Source: an uncultured Pseudomonadales bacterium (GTDB lineage: Bacteria; Pseudomonadota; Gammaproteobacteria; Pseudomonadales; Azotimanducaceae). Taken from it: a DNA stretch of 64,000 nt. Shown here one piece after another: positions 1 to 7,843 of the stretch (within the stretch, counting starts at the first letter, position 1; the number at the start of each line of letters is the position of its first letter). The stretch spans positions 4,315,154 to 4,379,153 of the forward strand of contig OY282447.1 of NCBI GenBank assembly GCA_958296165.1. The letters are read 5' to 3'. The notes under the pieces were generated by a model. It was not told where the DNA came from. It saw nothing but the letters and a program-made list of their open reading frames with translations, and ran no database searches. The position numbers were made by a program, and so were the translations under genes.

Positions 1-1322
1 CAACCACCGCATGTGTGTTCCACCATCACCCGACCCAGCCACGCTTCCATGCCGGAATTGGCTACGTCGCGCTGCCGATATCTGCGGTAGTGGCGCTCGA
101 TGCCTCCGGCGATGCCTTCGAACAGCCAGGCGCGGCCTTCCCAGTTCTTCTTTTGCACCTTGGCCTCGGGCGGCGCCCGCAACGTGACGGGCTCGCCGCG
201 CGTGCCGTAGAGCACCAGTTCGCGAGCCTCGGCGGCGAGCGCGCGCCACGGCGTGTCGAGATCGAAGCCGTAGTTTTGGGCCAAGGAGTACAACGTGTAG
301 CCGCGGTGGTGGTCGGGGCTATAGTGGAACGCGTCGCGGAGAAAGCAGCCGTCTCTGATGCTGAGTTCGGGGTTGGTGATGAGCAGATCCGGGTGTGTGC
401 GCTTGTCGGTGCCGATGCCGCCGCAAGTGCGGCAGGCGCTCTCGGGATTGTTGAACATGAAGAAGTCCGGCACGACGTTGCCATACACCAATGCATGTGT
501 GCGGCTGCCGAAGGTCTTGGCGAAATCGCGCGCCATCTTCTTCGTAGTGCCGTCGACGACAGCCGCCGACAGCAGCGAATCGCCGACCCGCAACGTGTGC
601 TCGATGGCGGCCTTGAGTTGCTTTTCGACGTCGGCGCCGATGGTCAGCCGATCCACCACTGCCTGCAGCTGCGGATCCCCGGGCAGCGCATCCGGCACCT
701 CGTCGGTGAGGTCCACGCGCCTGTCGTCGACATAGACGTAGCGGCAGCCGAGCTTGCGCACCTCGTTGAAGATGAACTCTGGCGTCTCGCCGTAGACTTG
801 GAAGACGGGTGCGCGCAGTTCCACCTCGGCCCCGGCTGGCAGCGCCAACAGAGCCTCGAGGATCTGGCCGCCGGTCTTGCTCGGCACGGGCTCGCCGGTG
901 TAGGGGCAGTGGCCAGCGCCGATCGTGGCGAACAACAGGTTCAGATAGCTCGCGATGTCGGTGAGGGTGCCCACCGTCGAACGCGGATTGCGGGCAATGG
1001 TCTTTTGCTCGATGGAGACCACCGGCGACAGGCCGTAGACGAAATCTACGTCCGGCTTCTCCACCTGGGCGATGAAGCGTTTGGCGTAGGTGGAGAGCGA
1101 CTCCATATAGCGCCGCTGGCCTTCCGCATATACGGTGTCGAAGGCGAGCGAAGATTTGCCGGAGCCGGACAGCCCTGTGACCACGGTGATTTGGTCGCGC
1201 GGGATCTCCACCGAGACGTTCTTCAAGTTGTGAACCCGAGCGCCCTGCACGGCGATGGATGTGCGCATCGGCGGGCGCGCCGGTTTGGCCGCGACCACCC
1301 TTTGAGCCAGTTGCGGAGGCAT
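1..1322 (-). CDS. uvrA: UvrA-family ABC ATPase (excinuclease subunit A or paralog), C-terminus outside window
   Basis: This is the N-terminal 440 or so residues of a UvrA-family protein, which recognises damaged DNA in nucleotide excision repair. The reading frame shows Walker [10 protein letters not shown] near residue 50, then QRRYMESLS and [13 protein letters not shown], all UvrA hallmarks. The first zinc module normally reads CPxCG, but here it reads HCPYTGEPV, so that Cys pair is absent; a later CRTCGG motif is present. This suggests a UvrA paralog rather than the housekeeping protein. The ATG at 1322 lies five bases after the stop of the upstream dioxygenase; an internal ATG at 1268 is an alternative start. 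The gene runs off the left edge. Confidence 0.85.
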   Translation of the reverse strand, partial: MPPQLAQRVVAAKPARPPMRTSIAVQGARVHNLKNVSVEIPRDQITVVTGLSGSGKSSLAFDTVYAEGQRRYMESLSTYAKRFIAQVEKPDVDFVYGLSPVVSIEQKTIARNPRSTVGTLTDIASYLNLLFATIGAGHCPYTGEPVPSKTGGQILEALLALPAGAEVELRAPVFQVYGETPEFIFNEVRKLGCRYVYVDDRRVDLTDEVPDALPGDPQLQAVVDRLTIGADVEKQLKAAIEHTLRVGDSLLSAAVVDGTTKKMARDFAKTFGSRTHALVYGNVVPDFFMFNNPESACRTCGGIGTDKRTHPDLLITNPELSIRDGCFLRDAFHYSPDHHRGYTLYSLAQNYGFDLDTPWRALAAEARELVLYGTRGEPVTLRAPPEAKVQKKNWEGRAWLFEGIAGGIERHYRRYRQRDVANSGMEAWLGRVMVEHTCGG

Positions 1323-1327
1323 CGTCG

Positions 1328-2251
1328 CTAGCTGCGTGCCGCGAAGCCAATGGGCGCTGCGCTGCCGTCTTGCGTGCGCTTGGTCTCCCGCCGGTCCGCA
1401 CCGATCGCCCACTCGTTGTCTGCATCTTCGCCGGCCACGGTAGACCGAGCCATTACGCGGGGTTGGCCGGGCGGCCAAGGTCGACCGCGATGCAGCACGC
1501 AGCGGTTGTCCCAGATGGCGATGTCGCCGGGCTGCCAGCGATGGCCCCAGACGCGCGGCGGCTGGCAGGCCGTGGCGGTGAGCGTGCGCAGCATCCGGCG
1601 CGAAGATTCCACGTCTTCGCCGACGATGTGGCTGGCGTGGCGACCGACGAACAGGCTCCGGCGGCGAGTGGCGGGATGGATGCGCAGCAGCGGATGTTCT
1701 ACCGGAGGCAGGCCAGCAAGGTCGGCTTCATTCAGTATCTCCAAGCCGCCGTGCCAAGCATGACTGAACCGATAGCTGTGGACTGCGACCTTGTCTGCCA
1801 GCCAATGCTGCGTGGCGTCGTCCAGCGCATCCCAGGCGGCGCGCATGTCGGCCCACTCCGTCTCGCCGCCTTCGCTCGGCACCACATGCGCCGCAAGAAT
1901 GGAAGCCTTGGCGCCGACGCGCTTGTAGGAACTGTCGGAGTGCCAATCGCGGTTGCCGCGCTGGAATCGTGCTTGGATGTTCTCCTCGTCCACCACGCCG
2001 CCGTTGCCGTCCATGTTCGACAAGCGCCCGAGGCCGGTTGCATGGCTGCGCTTGAGGCCGCGTTCAAGAGCACCGAAGCGACGCGTGAAGGCGAGGTGAT
2101 CCTCGTCGCTCAAGCGCTGGCCGGGAAAGACCAGCACGCCGTAGTGGTGCCAGGCATCTTCTACGGCGAGGAATGCGGAGCGGTCCAAGCGGGCGAGATC
2201 GACATCGCGCACAGTCGCGCCCAACGTCGCGCCGCTCGCTTCGATATGCAT
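1328..2251 (-). CDS. TauD/TfdA-family 2-oxoglutarate-dependent dioxygenase
   Basis: A 307-residue Fe(II)/2-oxoglutarate dioxygenase of the TauD/TfdA type, a family that hydroxylates substrates such as taurine, 2,4-D or carnitine precursors. The Fe ligands are visible as HxD in DWHSDSSYK and a distal His in CVLHRGRPW, followed by the 2-oxoglutarate-binding Arg region ([12 protein letters not shown]). The start at ATG 2251 is supported by an upstream GGGGGAGAG; the frame stays open further upstream but that stretch looks non-coding. The stop is 5 bp from the UvrA-family start, so the two may be co-transcribed. The substrate cannot be read from the sequence. Confidence 0.85.
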   Translation of the reverse strand: MHIEASGATLGATVRDVDLARLDRSAFLAVEDAWHHYGVLVFPGQRLSDEDHLAFTRRFGALERGLKRSHATGLGRLSNMDGNGGVVDEENIQARFQRGNRDWHSDSSYKRVGAKASILAAHVVPSEGGETEWADMRAAWDALDDATQHWLADKVAVHSYRFSHAWHGGLEILNEADLAGLPPVEHPLLRIHPATRRRSLFVGRHASHIVGEDVESSRRMLRTLTATACQPPRVWGHRWQPGDIAIWDNRCVLHRGRPWPPGQPRVMARSTVAGEDADNEWAIGADRRETKRTQDGSAAPIGFAARS

Positions 2252-2453
2252 GGCTCTCCCCCAAGCAGTATGGGGGCGAGTGTACCGCGCCGACGAAGAA
2301 TCAGAACAGGCTCGATGGTCGTATTCGCCTTGAAACGCTGTAACGCACGCCGCAGCATAGGCGCCGAAGTCGGCACAAGCACGCTGCATCGATGTGCGAT
2401 GAGGGATGTCGGCCTGGACTTGGTAGGACGTGTTGGCCTTGAGACGCTGCGAC
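2252..2453. promoter_or_regulatory. divergent intergenic region with an imperfect 24-bp direct repeat
   Basis: 202 bp between the dioxygenase and MORN genes. The segments at 2321-2344 and 2430-2453 match at 19 of 24 positions, sharing GCCTTGA and ACGCTG. The second copy ends directly at the MORN start codon. It could be a pair of regulator-binding sites or a small duplication. Confidence 0.45.
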
Positions 2454-3350
2454 ATGAACGCTCCGCGTAGCTTCCTGACAGTTCTGCTGGCGTGTGCCGC
2501 ATGGGGGTCGGACGCTGGCGCCCAAACGCGCATCGAAGGCGAGGGCGTCGTCTACACCGGCGAAGTCGTGGACGGCGAGCGTTCTGGACGCGGCACGCTC
2601 ACCTGGGGCGACGGATACCGCTACGAAGGCGACTTCCTGGCCGATGAAATGCACGGCCGGGGTACGCTCACGCAGCCAAACGGCGAGGTCTACAAGGGCA
2701 CATTCGAACATGGCCTTCGGCATGGCCGAGGAGTGCTGCGGCAGCCGAACGGCGACGTGTACGACGGCGAGTTCGTCAATGGCGAACGCACCGGTCGTGG
2801 CGAATATGCATGGCGTTCGGGCGACGTCTATGCAGGTCTCTTTGTCGCTGGCCGCGCACATGGCGAAGGCACCTACACATACGCTGATGGCCGCGTCTAT
2901 GAAGGCTGGTTCGAGAACGGACGCAAGCAGGGCCTAGGCACGCTCAGCTGGCCTAACGGCAGCCGCTACGAAGGCTCTTTCAGCGCCGACCAGCGGCACG
3001 GTTTGGGCTACCTGCGCTGGCGCGACGGCACTTTCTATCGCGGCAACTTTGCCTTCGACCGCCAACACGGCCCGGGCATCAAGGAGTCGCCGGCCGGCGA
3101 ACTAGAGTTCCAGATCTGGGATGGCGGAGAGCTCGTCGCCGCCAAGGCCGTCATGCCCGTGCCGCACTGCCAGCTGGCTATCGACGACCAAGGCTGGATG
3201 GTGGACGGCGACGAGTGCATCAATGGCTTGGCTCATGGCGACGGCACTGCGGTGCGCCTGGACGGCATGGCCTACGTCCTAGACGGACGCTTCGTGCTCG
3301 GCCGACTAGTGCGCGGCGACGTGCGCTCGCTCGAGCTCGACGCCGACTGA
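2454..3350 (+). CDS. exported MORN-repeat protein
   Basis: A 298-residue protein with a Sec signal peptide (MNAPRSFLTVLLACAAWGS, probable cleavage after AGA) followed by about eight consecutive MORN repeats of 23 residues, such as YEGDF...HGRGTLTQPNG, YDGEF...TGRGEYAWRSG and YEGWF...QGLGTLSWPNG. A C-terminal tail with two cysteines follows. MORN repeats form extended beta structures used in membrane or protein binding; the role here is unknown. The stop TGA overlaps the next ATG by one base, so translation is coupled to a transmembrane Ser/Thr kinase, suggesting a shared envelope-sensing role (inference). A GTG at 2430 in frame would put residues before the signal peptide and is less likely. 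Confidence 0.85.
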   Translation: MNAPRSFLTVLLACAAWGSDAGAQTRIEGEGVVYTGEVVDGERSGRGTLTWGDGYRYEGDFLADEMHGRGTLTQPNGEVYKGTFEHGLRHGRGVLRQPNGDVYDGEFVNGERTGRGEYAWRSGDVYAGLFVAGRAHGEGTYTYADGRVYEGWFENGRKQGLGTLSWPNGSRYEGSFSADQRHGLGYLRWRDGTFYRGNFAFDRQHGPGIKESPAGELEFQIWDGGELVAAKAVMPVPHCQLAIDDQGWMVDGDECINGLAHGDGTAVRLDGMAYVLDGRFVLGRLVRGDVRSLELDAD

Positions 3351-5614
3351 TGATCGACCTGCCCGGATACCGCATCCAGAGGTCGCTTGGCGAGGGCGGT
3401 TCGGCGCACATCTACTTGGGTCTGCAACACGCGTTCGGCCGACCAGTGGCCATCAAGATGCTCCGCCCGGCCGCTGCGCGCGACGCGTTGTTTCGCGAGC
3501 GCTTTCTGCGCGAGGCGGAAATCGCCAAAGACCTCGACCATCCCAACATCGTGCGCGTAATCGACGCCGGCTGGCACGGCGACACGCCCTATCTGGTGAT
3601 GGAGTATGTGCGCGGCGGCGACTTGCATCGCAATCTGGCCGCCGGGCTGCATATGCAGAACGTGGTGATGGTGGTCAAGGAAATTGCTGCGGCTCTGGAC
3701 TACGCGCACGGCAAGGGCGTCGTGCATCAGGACGTCAAGCCGGAGAACATCCTGTTCAACGAGCAGGGCACTGCGTTGCTGTCGGACTTCGGCATCGCTA
3801 CGTTGGTGAGCGAGCGAGCGGCGTCCGCGCCGGGCGACAGGGTCGCCGGCACGCGGCCCTACATGAGCCCCGAGCAGCTTGACGGTTGTGCCGTGGATGG
3901 CCGTTCCGATCTGTTCAGCCTGGGCGTGGTGTTCTATCGCATGCTGACCGGACGCCTGCCGTACGACGACGGCGATGGGTCCGCGCCCACCACCTACCTC
4001 CGCGAGCCGTTGCTGCCTCTGCATCTCTCGGCGTTTCAGAGCGTGCTGCGCAAGTTGCTGGCCACGTCGCCAGCCAAACGTCATCAATCCGGCGCCGAAC
4101 TGTCGGCGGCGCTGGATCGAGTGCGCATCGCCGGCCTGGTACCGGATGCGGTCGTGAAGACGGATGCCGTCGCAACTGCGGAAATCGAGACCGCCATCGC
4201 CAGTCTTGGCCGCCAAGGCGATCGTCAAGCTGCTGCGGGGTCGGCGCGCGGCCGGCGCGTTCTTCCACTGTCGGTACTTGCCGGCCTCCTAGTGGCCGCG
4301 GTGGGCGCCGGTACATGGTACGTCGCTGCTCGGCCTGGCGGCGTCGCCCGCATACTGGCCCAGGCCGGCTTGGTGGAACATCCCGACGCCGTTCGAGCGT
4401 GGCAGGACGCGCAAGCGCTGGCGGCCGACCCCAACCAACGTCTCGCCGTCGTGGTTGCCGCCCACCGTCGCGTTCTGGGCTATGAAGCCGGCCACGCTGG
4501 GGCCGCCGCAGCCGTTGCCGCAGCAGCAGAACGCTCCGCGCAGGACGTCTCTACAGCGTTGGATGCAGGCGACAGCGGGCTTGCGGAAGCGAAGCTCACC
4601 GAGCTGGCGGAGGTCTTTCCGGCCGATCCTGCCTTGACGGCGCTGTTCGACCGGCTGACCGATCTCCGCCACGCCCAACGACTGCTCACGGACACCGAGC
4701 GGTTGTTGGCGAGCTCGGGCCTTGACGATGTGCGCGCCGTAGAGGCCGCTATCGTCACCTACAAGGAAGTGCTGCGCCTGATGCCGGACAACGCCGTCGC
4801 CTTGCAGGCGCTCAATGAGATCGCAGTACGCTACGGCGCTTTGGCGGAGCGGGATGCGCGCGCCCAGAACGTTGCCGCGGCGCTGGCCAACTTCGATCGC
4901 GCCTTTGCCGCCAATCCGCAGTTCGCAGGCGTGCAGACCGTGCGCGCCACGCTGTCGGAAGCCGAAGCGCTGCTGGCGGAGATCAACGCCGTCCTGCAGC
5001 AGGCCGCGCAGTTGCGGCAAAGAGGCGCCTTGATCGACCCACCGGGCGAGAACGCGGCCGAGCTGTACCGGCTCGTCTTGGCCACCAAGCCGGAGGACGC
5101 CCTCGCGGTGCAGGGGTTGTCGGAGGTGTCGGCACAGGTTCTCACGAACTTCCGCGACCTGCTGGACCAAGGCCGCTTAGCGGATGCTGCCAGCCTGCTC
5201 GACCGCGCCGCAGCATCGGGGATCGGCGAGACCCCGGTGCGTGAAATGCAGACTCGCTACGACGACGAGCTCGCCCGCATCGCCGCCGTGAAGACGCTGA
5301 TCGTGCAGGCGGAAGCCCTCTATGCGGTCGGCTACATTACCGGCCCGGTGCGGCAAGACAATGCCATCGCCCGTTTGCGTGAAGCGCTGCGCCTCGACCC
5401 GAACAACCCCGACGCGCTGCGGCTGCTGTCGCTGGCCGCCACTCGACTGGCCAGTGCCGCCCAAGACGCCTACTCAGCAGGCTTGGCGGAAGACGCCCTG
5501 CGCTATCTGGATCTGGCCCTCACCGTCACGCCCAGCATCGGCCGTTGGCAGGAGCTCCGCGAACAGTGGCAGGCGGACATGAAAGAACCGGCGCCGCGGC
5601 AAACGCCGCGGTAG
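3350..5614 (+). CDS. transmembrane Hanks-type Ser/Thr protein kinase with TPR-like exported domain
   Basis: 754 residues. The cytoplasmic kinase domain (1-280) has a glycine loop GEGGSAHIYLG, Lys36 in VAIK, Glu57, the catalytic loop HQDVKPEN with Asp128, DFG at 146-148 and a SPE motif in place of APE. The usual HRD arginine is Gln127, making this a non-RD kinase, probably less dependent on activation-loop phosphorylation. One membrane segment lies at about 305-326 (VLPLSVLAGLLVAAVGAGTW). The remaining 430 residues are alanine-rich helices resembling tetratricopeptide repeats and would face the periplasm. The ATG overlaps the MORN gene stop by one base. The target is unknown. Confidence 0.88.
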   Translation: MIDLPGYRIQRSLGEGGSAHIYLGLQHAFGRPVAIKMLRPAAARDALFRERFLREAEIAKDLDHPNIVRVIDAGWHGDTPYLVMEYVRGGDLHRNLAAGLHMQNVVMVVKEIAAALDYAHGKGVVHQDVKPENILFNEQGTALLSDFGIATLVSERAASAPGDRVAGTRPYMSPEQLDGCAVDGRSDLFSLGVVFYRMLTGRLPYDDGDGSAPTTYLREPLLPLHLSAFQSVLRKLLATSPAKRHQSGAELSAALDRVRIAGLVPDAVVKTDAVATAEIETAIASLGRQGDRQAAAGSARGRRVLPLSVLAGLLVAAVGAGTWYVAARPGGVARILAQAGLVEHPDAVRAWQDAQALAADPNQRLAVVVAAHRRVLGYEAGHAGAAAAVAAAAERSAQDVSTALDAGDSGLAEAKLTELAEVFPADPALTALFDRLTDLRHAQRLLTDTERLLASSGLDDVRAVEAAIVTYKEVLRLMPDNAVALQALNEIAVRYGALAERDARAQNVAAALANFDRAFAANPQFAGVQTVRATLSEAEALLAEINAVLQQAAQLRQRGALIDPPGENAAELYRLVLATKPEDALAVQGLSEVSAQVLTNFRDLLDQGRLADAASLLDRAAASGIGETPVREMQTRYDDELARIAAVKTLIVQAEALYAVGYITGPVRQDNAIARLREALRLDPNNPDALRLLSLAATRLASAAQDAYSAGLAEDALRYLDLALTVTPSIGRWQELREQWQADMKEPAPRQTPR
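5594..5611 (+). other. 7-bp perfect hairpin at the end of the kinase gene
   Basis: CCGCGGC, AAAC loop, GCCGCGG. The right arm ends immediately before the kinase stop codon TAG (5612-5614). There is no T-run after it, so an intrinsic terminator is not well supported. It may slow ribosomes or RNase at the gene end, or may simply reflect codon use in Ala/Pro/Arg codons. Confidence 0.35.
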
Positions 5615-5706
5615 ACGCTGCGGCAGATGCCGGGGCAGTAGGTGCCAAAGCCTTTCGTTGCTAAGATCGCTGCATCGTCCGCATGAGTCGCTAAGGAGAC
5701 AAGAGA

Positions 5707-6615
5707 TTGGTCGCCATTCCATTTCGCCGCAAGCTCGACTTCGAGTACGGCGAGGTCTCCCAGCTCTCGCCAGGTATCCGGCGCGTGATCGCGAGGAATC
5801 CGAGCGCATTCACGCTCTACGGCACCGGCACCTACATCCTAGGGCGCGGCAATGTGGCCGTGATCGACCCCGGCCCGGCTGATCCCGCGCACATCGAAGC
5901 CATCCGTCGCGCCACCGCCGGCGAGACCATCACGCACATGCTGGTCACGCACACCCACATGGATCACTCCCCCGGCTGCAAGCTGCTCGCCGAGCACACC
6001 GATGCGAAGACCTTTGGCTTCGGTCGGCACGGCGCCGGCAAGATCGCCGCCGGCGTGCAGGTGGAAGAGGGCGGCGACATGGATTTCGAGCCGGACGTCC
6101 ACATCCACGACGGCGACGTCATCGAAGGCGATGGCTGGTCGGCAGAGTGCGTCTATACGCCGGGCCACACTTCCAACCACGTTTGCTACGCCCTGCCCGA
6201 AGAGAGCGCGCTGTTCACGGGCGACCATGTGATGGGCTGGTCAACCAGCGTCATCTCGCCGCCAGACGGCGACATGAAGAGCTACATGGCGAGTCTCGAA
6301 AAGCTGCTTAGACGTAGCGACGCGGTCTATTGGCCTACCCACGGCCCGGCCATCATCGAGCCCAAGCTCCACGTTCGCGCTTTCGTGGCCCATCGCCGCG
6401 AGCGCGAAGAACAGATCCGCCGCTGCTTGGCCGACGGCGCCGAGTACATCAAGGACATGGTGCCGTCGATGTACGCGAGCGTGCCTCGGCAACTGCATCC
6501 AGCGGCGGCACGCAGCGTATTTGCCGCGTTGCGGTACTTGGTCGAACGCGGCGAGGTTTCGTGCGGCGCGGATCTCGGTATCGACGCGCGATTCCGCTTG
6601 GCAGGCGGCGCCTAG
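5707..6615 (+). CDS. metallo-beta-lactamase-fold hydrolase (LACTB2/glyoxalase II-like)
   Basis: 302 residues. The metal-binding motif HTHMDH is at residues 82-87, with TPGHTSNHVCY and FTGDHVMGW further on, the standard metallo-hydrolase set for two metal ions. A helical C-terminal region typical of LACTB2-like proteins follows. The start is TTG at 5707, preceded by AAGGAGA eight bases upstream; no better ATG exists. The 92-bp gap after the kinase suggests a separate unit. The substrate is unknown; thioester or RNA/nucleotide hydrolysis are the usual family activities. Confidence 0.85.
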   Translation: MVAIPFRRKLDFEYGEVSQLSPGIRRVIARNPSAFTLYGTGTYILGRGNVAVIDPGPADPAHIEAIRRATAGETITHMLVTHTHMDHSPGCKLLAEHTDAKTFGFGRHGAGKIAAGVQVEEGGDMDFEPDVHIHDGDVIEGDGWSAECVYTPGHTSNHVCYALPEESALFTGDHVMGWSTSVISPPDGDMKSYMASLEKLLRRSDAVYWPTHGPAIIEPKLHVRAFVAHRREREEQIRRCLADGAEYIKDMVPSMYASVPRQLHPAAARSVFAALRYLVERGEVSCGADLGIDARFRLAGGA

Positions 6616-6690
6616 ACCGTCCTGGCGTCTGTCGCAGTGGTGCTACGCAACACGCTATGATTGTGTGCGTCTAGGCATCAAGAGTAGGAC

Positions 6691-7251
6691 ATGTTCGACA
6701 AGCGCAAAGACAACACCAAAGAAAGCAGCCCTTCCCGCCAGCCCCGCGACGCCCGCGATCCGGCGCGACCGCCGGTGCCTCAGCCGGCTCGCGTTCCGAC
6801 GGAGCAGCGTGCAGCGACGACGAAAGCCACCATCGGTGCGACGATCGTCATCAAGGGCGAACTGTCGGGCGACGAGGACATCTTGGTCGCCGGCGAGTTC
6901 GAAGGCAGCATCGACTTGCCCAACCATGCCCTCACGGTTGTACGCAGTGGCCAAGTGAAGGCAGACGTAAGGGCCAACACGGTGGAGATCCAGGGTGAAA
7001 TTCAGGGCGACATAGACGGCATCGACAAGGTGCAGATCACCAAGACAGGGCGCATGCAGGGCAACATTACGTCGCCGCGTGTGATTCTCGACGACGGCGC
7101 AATCTTCAAGGGCAGAATCGACATGGAGCCGGCGCCCCCGCCTCCGGCGAAGCCAGCCCCGCCGCCGAAGCGGGCAGCCGCCAGCGCAGCAAAGCCAACA
7201 GTGCCGCCAACGCAAGCGGGGCAGCCGGCCGAGCGTAGTGGATCTTCCTGA
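6691..7251 (+). CDS. bactofilin (polymer-forming cytoskeletal protein)
   Basis: 186 residues. A charged, Pro-rich N-terminal tail leads into a right-handed beta-helix of short repeats (ATIVIKGELSGDEDILVAGE, GSIDLPNHALTVVRSGQ, VEIQGEIQGDI, MQGNITSPRVILDDGA). A Pro/Ala-rich tail (PPPPAKPAPPPKRAAAS) closes the protein. Bactofilins self-assemble without nucleotide into membrane-associated filaments that organise cell-wall or envelope machinery. The start codon ATG follows AGGAC. The 3' end overlaps the start of the next gene by 14 bp. Confidence 0.9.
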   Translation: MFDKRKDNTKESSPSRQPRDARDPARPPVPQPARVPTEQRAATTKATIGATIVIKGELSGDEDILVAGEFEGSIDLPNHALTVVRSGQVKADVRANTVEIQGEIQGDIDGIDKVQITKTGRMQGNITSPRVILDDGAIFKGRIDMEPAPPPPAKPAPPPKRAAASAAKPTVPPTQAGQPAERSGSS

Positions 7252-7837
7252 CCGAGAGTCCAAGCAGTCGTCGCTGTTGGTGCCGCAGCTGTTGCACTTG
7301 GCCTTTGAGGGCATCGACGCAAGCCGTTCCCTGACTGTACTCGACATCGGCGCCGGCATGCCGGAGAGTGTGCGGTTCTTCAGCCGCTACAGATGCCGGC
7401 TCTACTTCGTCGATCTGTTCGGCGAGACGGGCTTCGCCTCCGATCGGCGCGGCCGTCGCCGCCCTCGAGAGACGTTGTTCGGTCGTTTCTTGGACTTCCC
7501 GCGCGACACCAGCTTCGACATCTGCTTGTTCTGGGATTTCCTCAACTACTTGACGAACCCTCTGTTGCGCGACTTCGCGCAGACCTTGCGCCACTATGTC
7601 CACGACGATACGCGTGCGCACGCGTTCGCGGCGTTCTCCAACGCGCTGCCTTTCGTCGGTTTGCGTTTCGGCTTGGAGGACACGGATCGTCTGACGACGC
7701 GACCACTTGCGGTGGAGGTGCCGCATCCGCACACCCGCAAGCACATCGCCGACTCGCTCTGGCCCTTCTCGGTTGCTCGAGCAGCGCTGCTCGAGCAGAA
7801 CCGGCAGGAACTGCTGTTGGAGGTGCGCAGAATCTAG
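7238..7837 (+). CDS. small class I SAM-dependent methyltransferase-like protein
   Basis: 199 residues starting at GTG 7238 inside the end of the bactofilin gene, so translation is probably coupled. VLDIGAG at residues 34-40 matches motif I of Rossmann-fold methyltransferases, followed by YFVDLFGE (acidic residue for ribose) and FDICLFWDFLNYL (motif IV region). The protein is shorter than most class I enzymes and the C-terminal half is poorly defined. It could be a catalytically inactive relative. No substrate can be assigned; its position next to a bactofilin suggests an envelope-linked role only by association. Confidence 0.7.
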   Translation: MDLPDRESKQSSLLVPQLLHLAFEGIDASRSLTVLDIGAGMPESVRFFSRYRCRLYFVDLFGETGFASDRRGRRRPRETLFGRFLDFPRDTSFDICLFWDFLNYLTNPLLRDFAQTLRHYVHDDTRAHAFAAFSNALPFVGLRFGLEDTDRLTTRPLAVEVPHPHTRKHIADSLWPFSVARAALLEQNRQELLLEVRRI

Positions 7838-7843
7838 GCGGGT

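Noticed and set aside
15-1331. A 438-codon plus-strand frame at the left edge
   Set aside because: The minus strand encodes an unmistakable UvrA-family protein over the same bases. The plus frame is its shadow.
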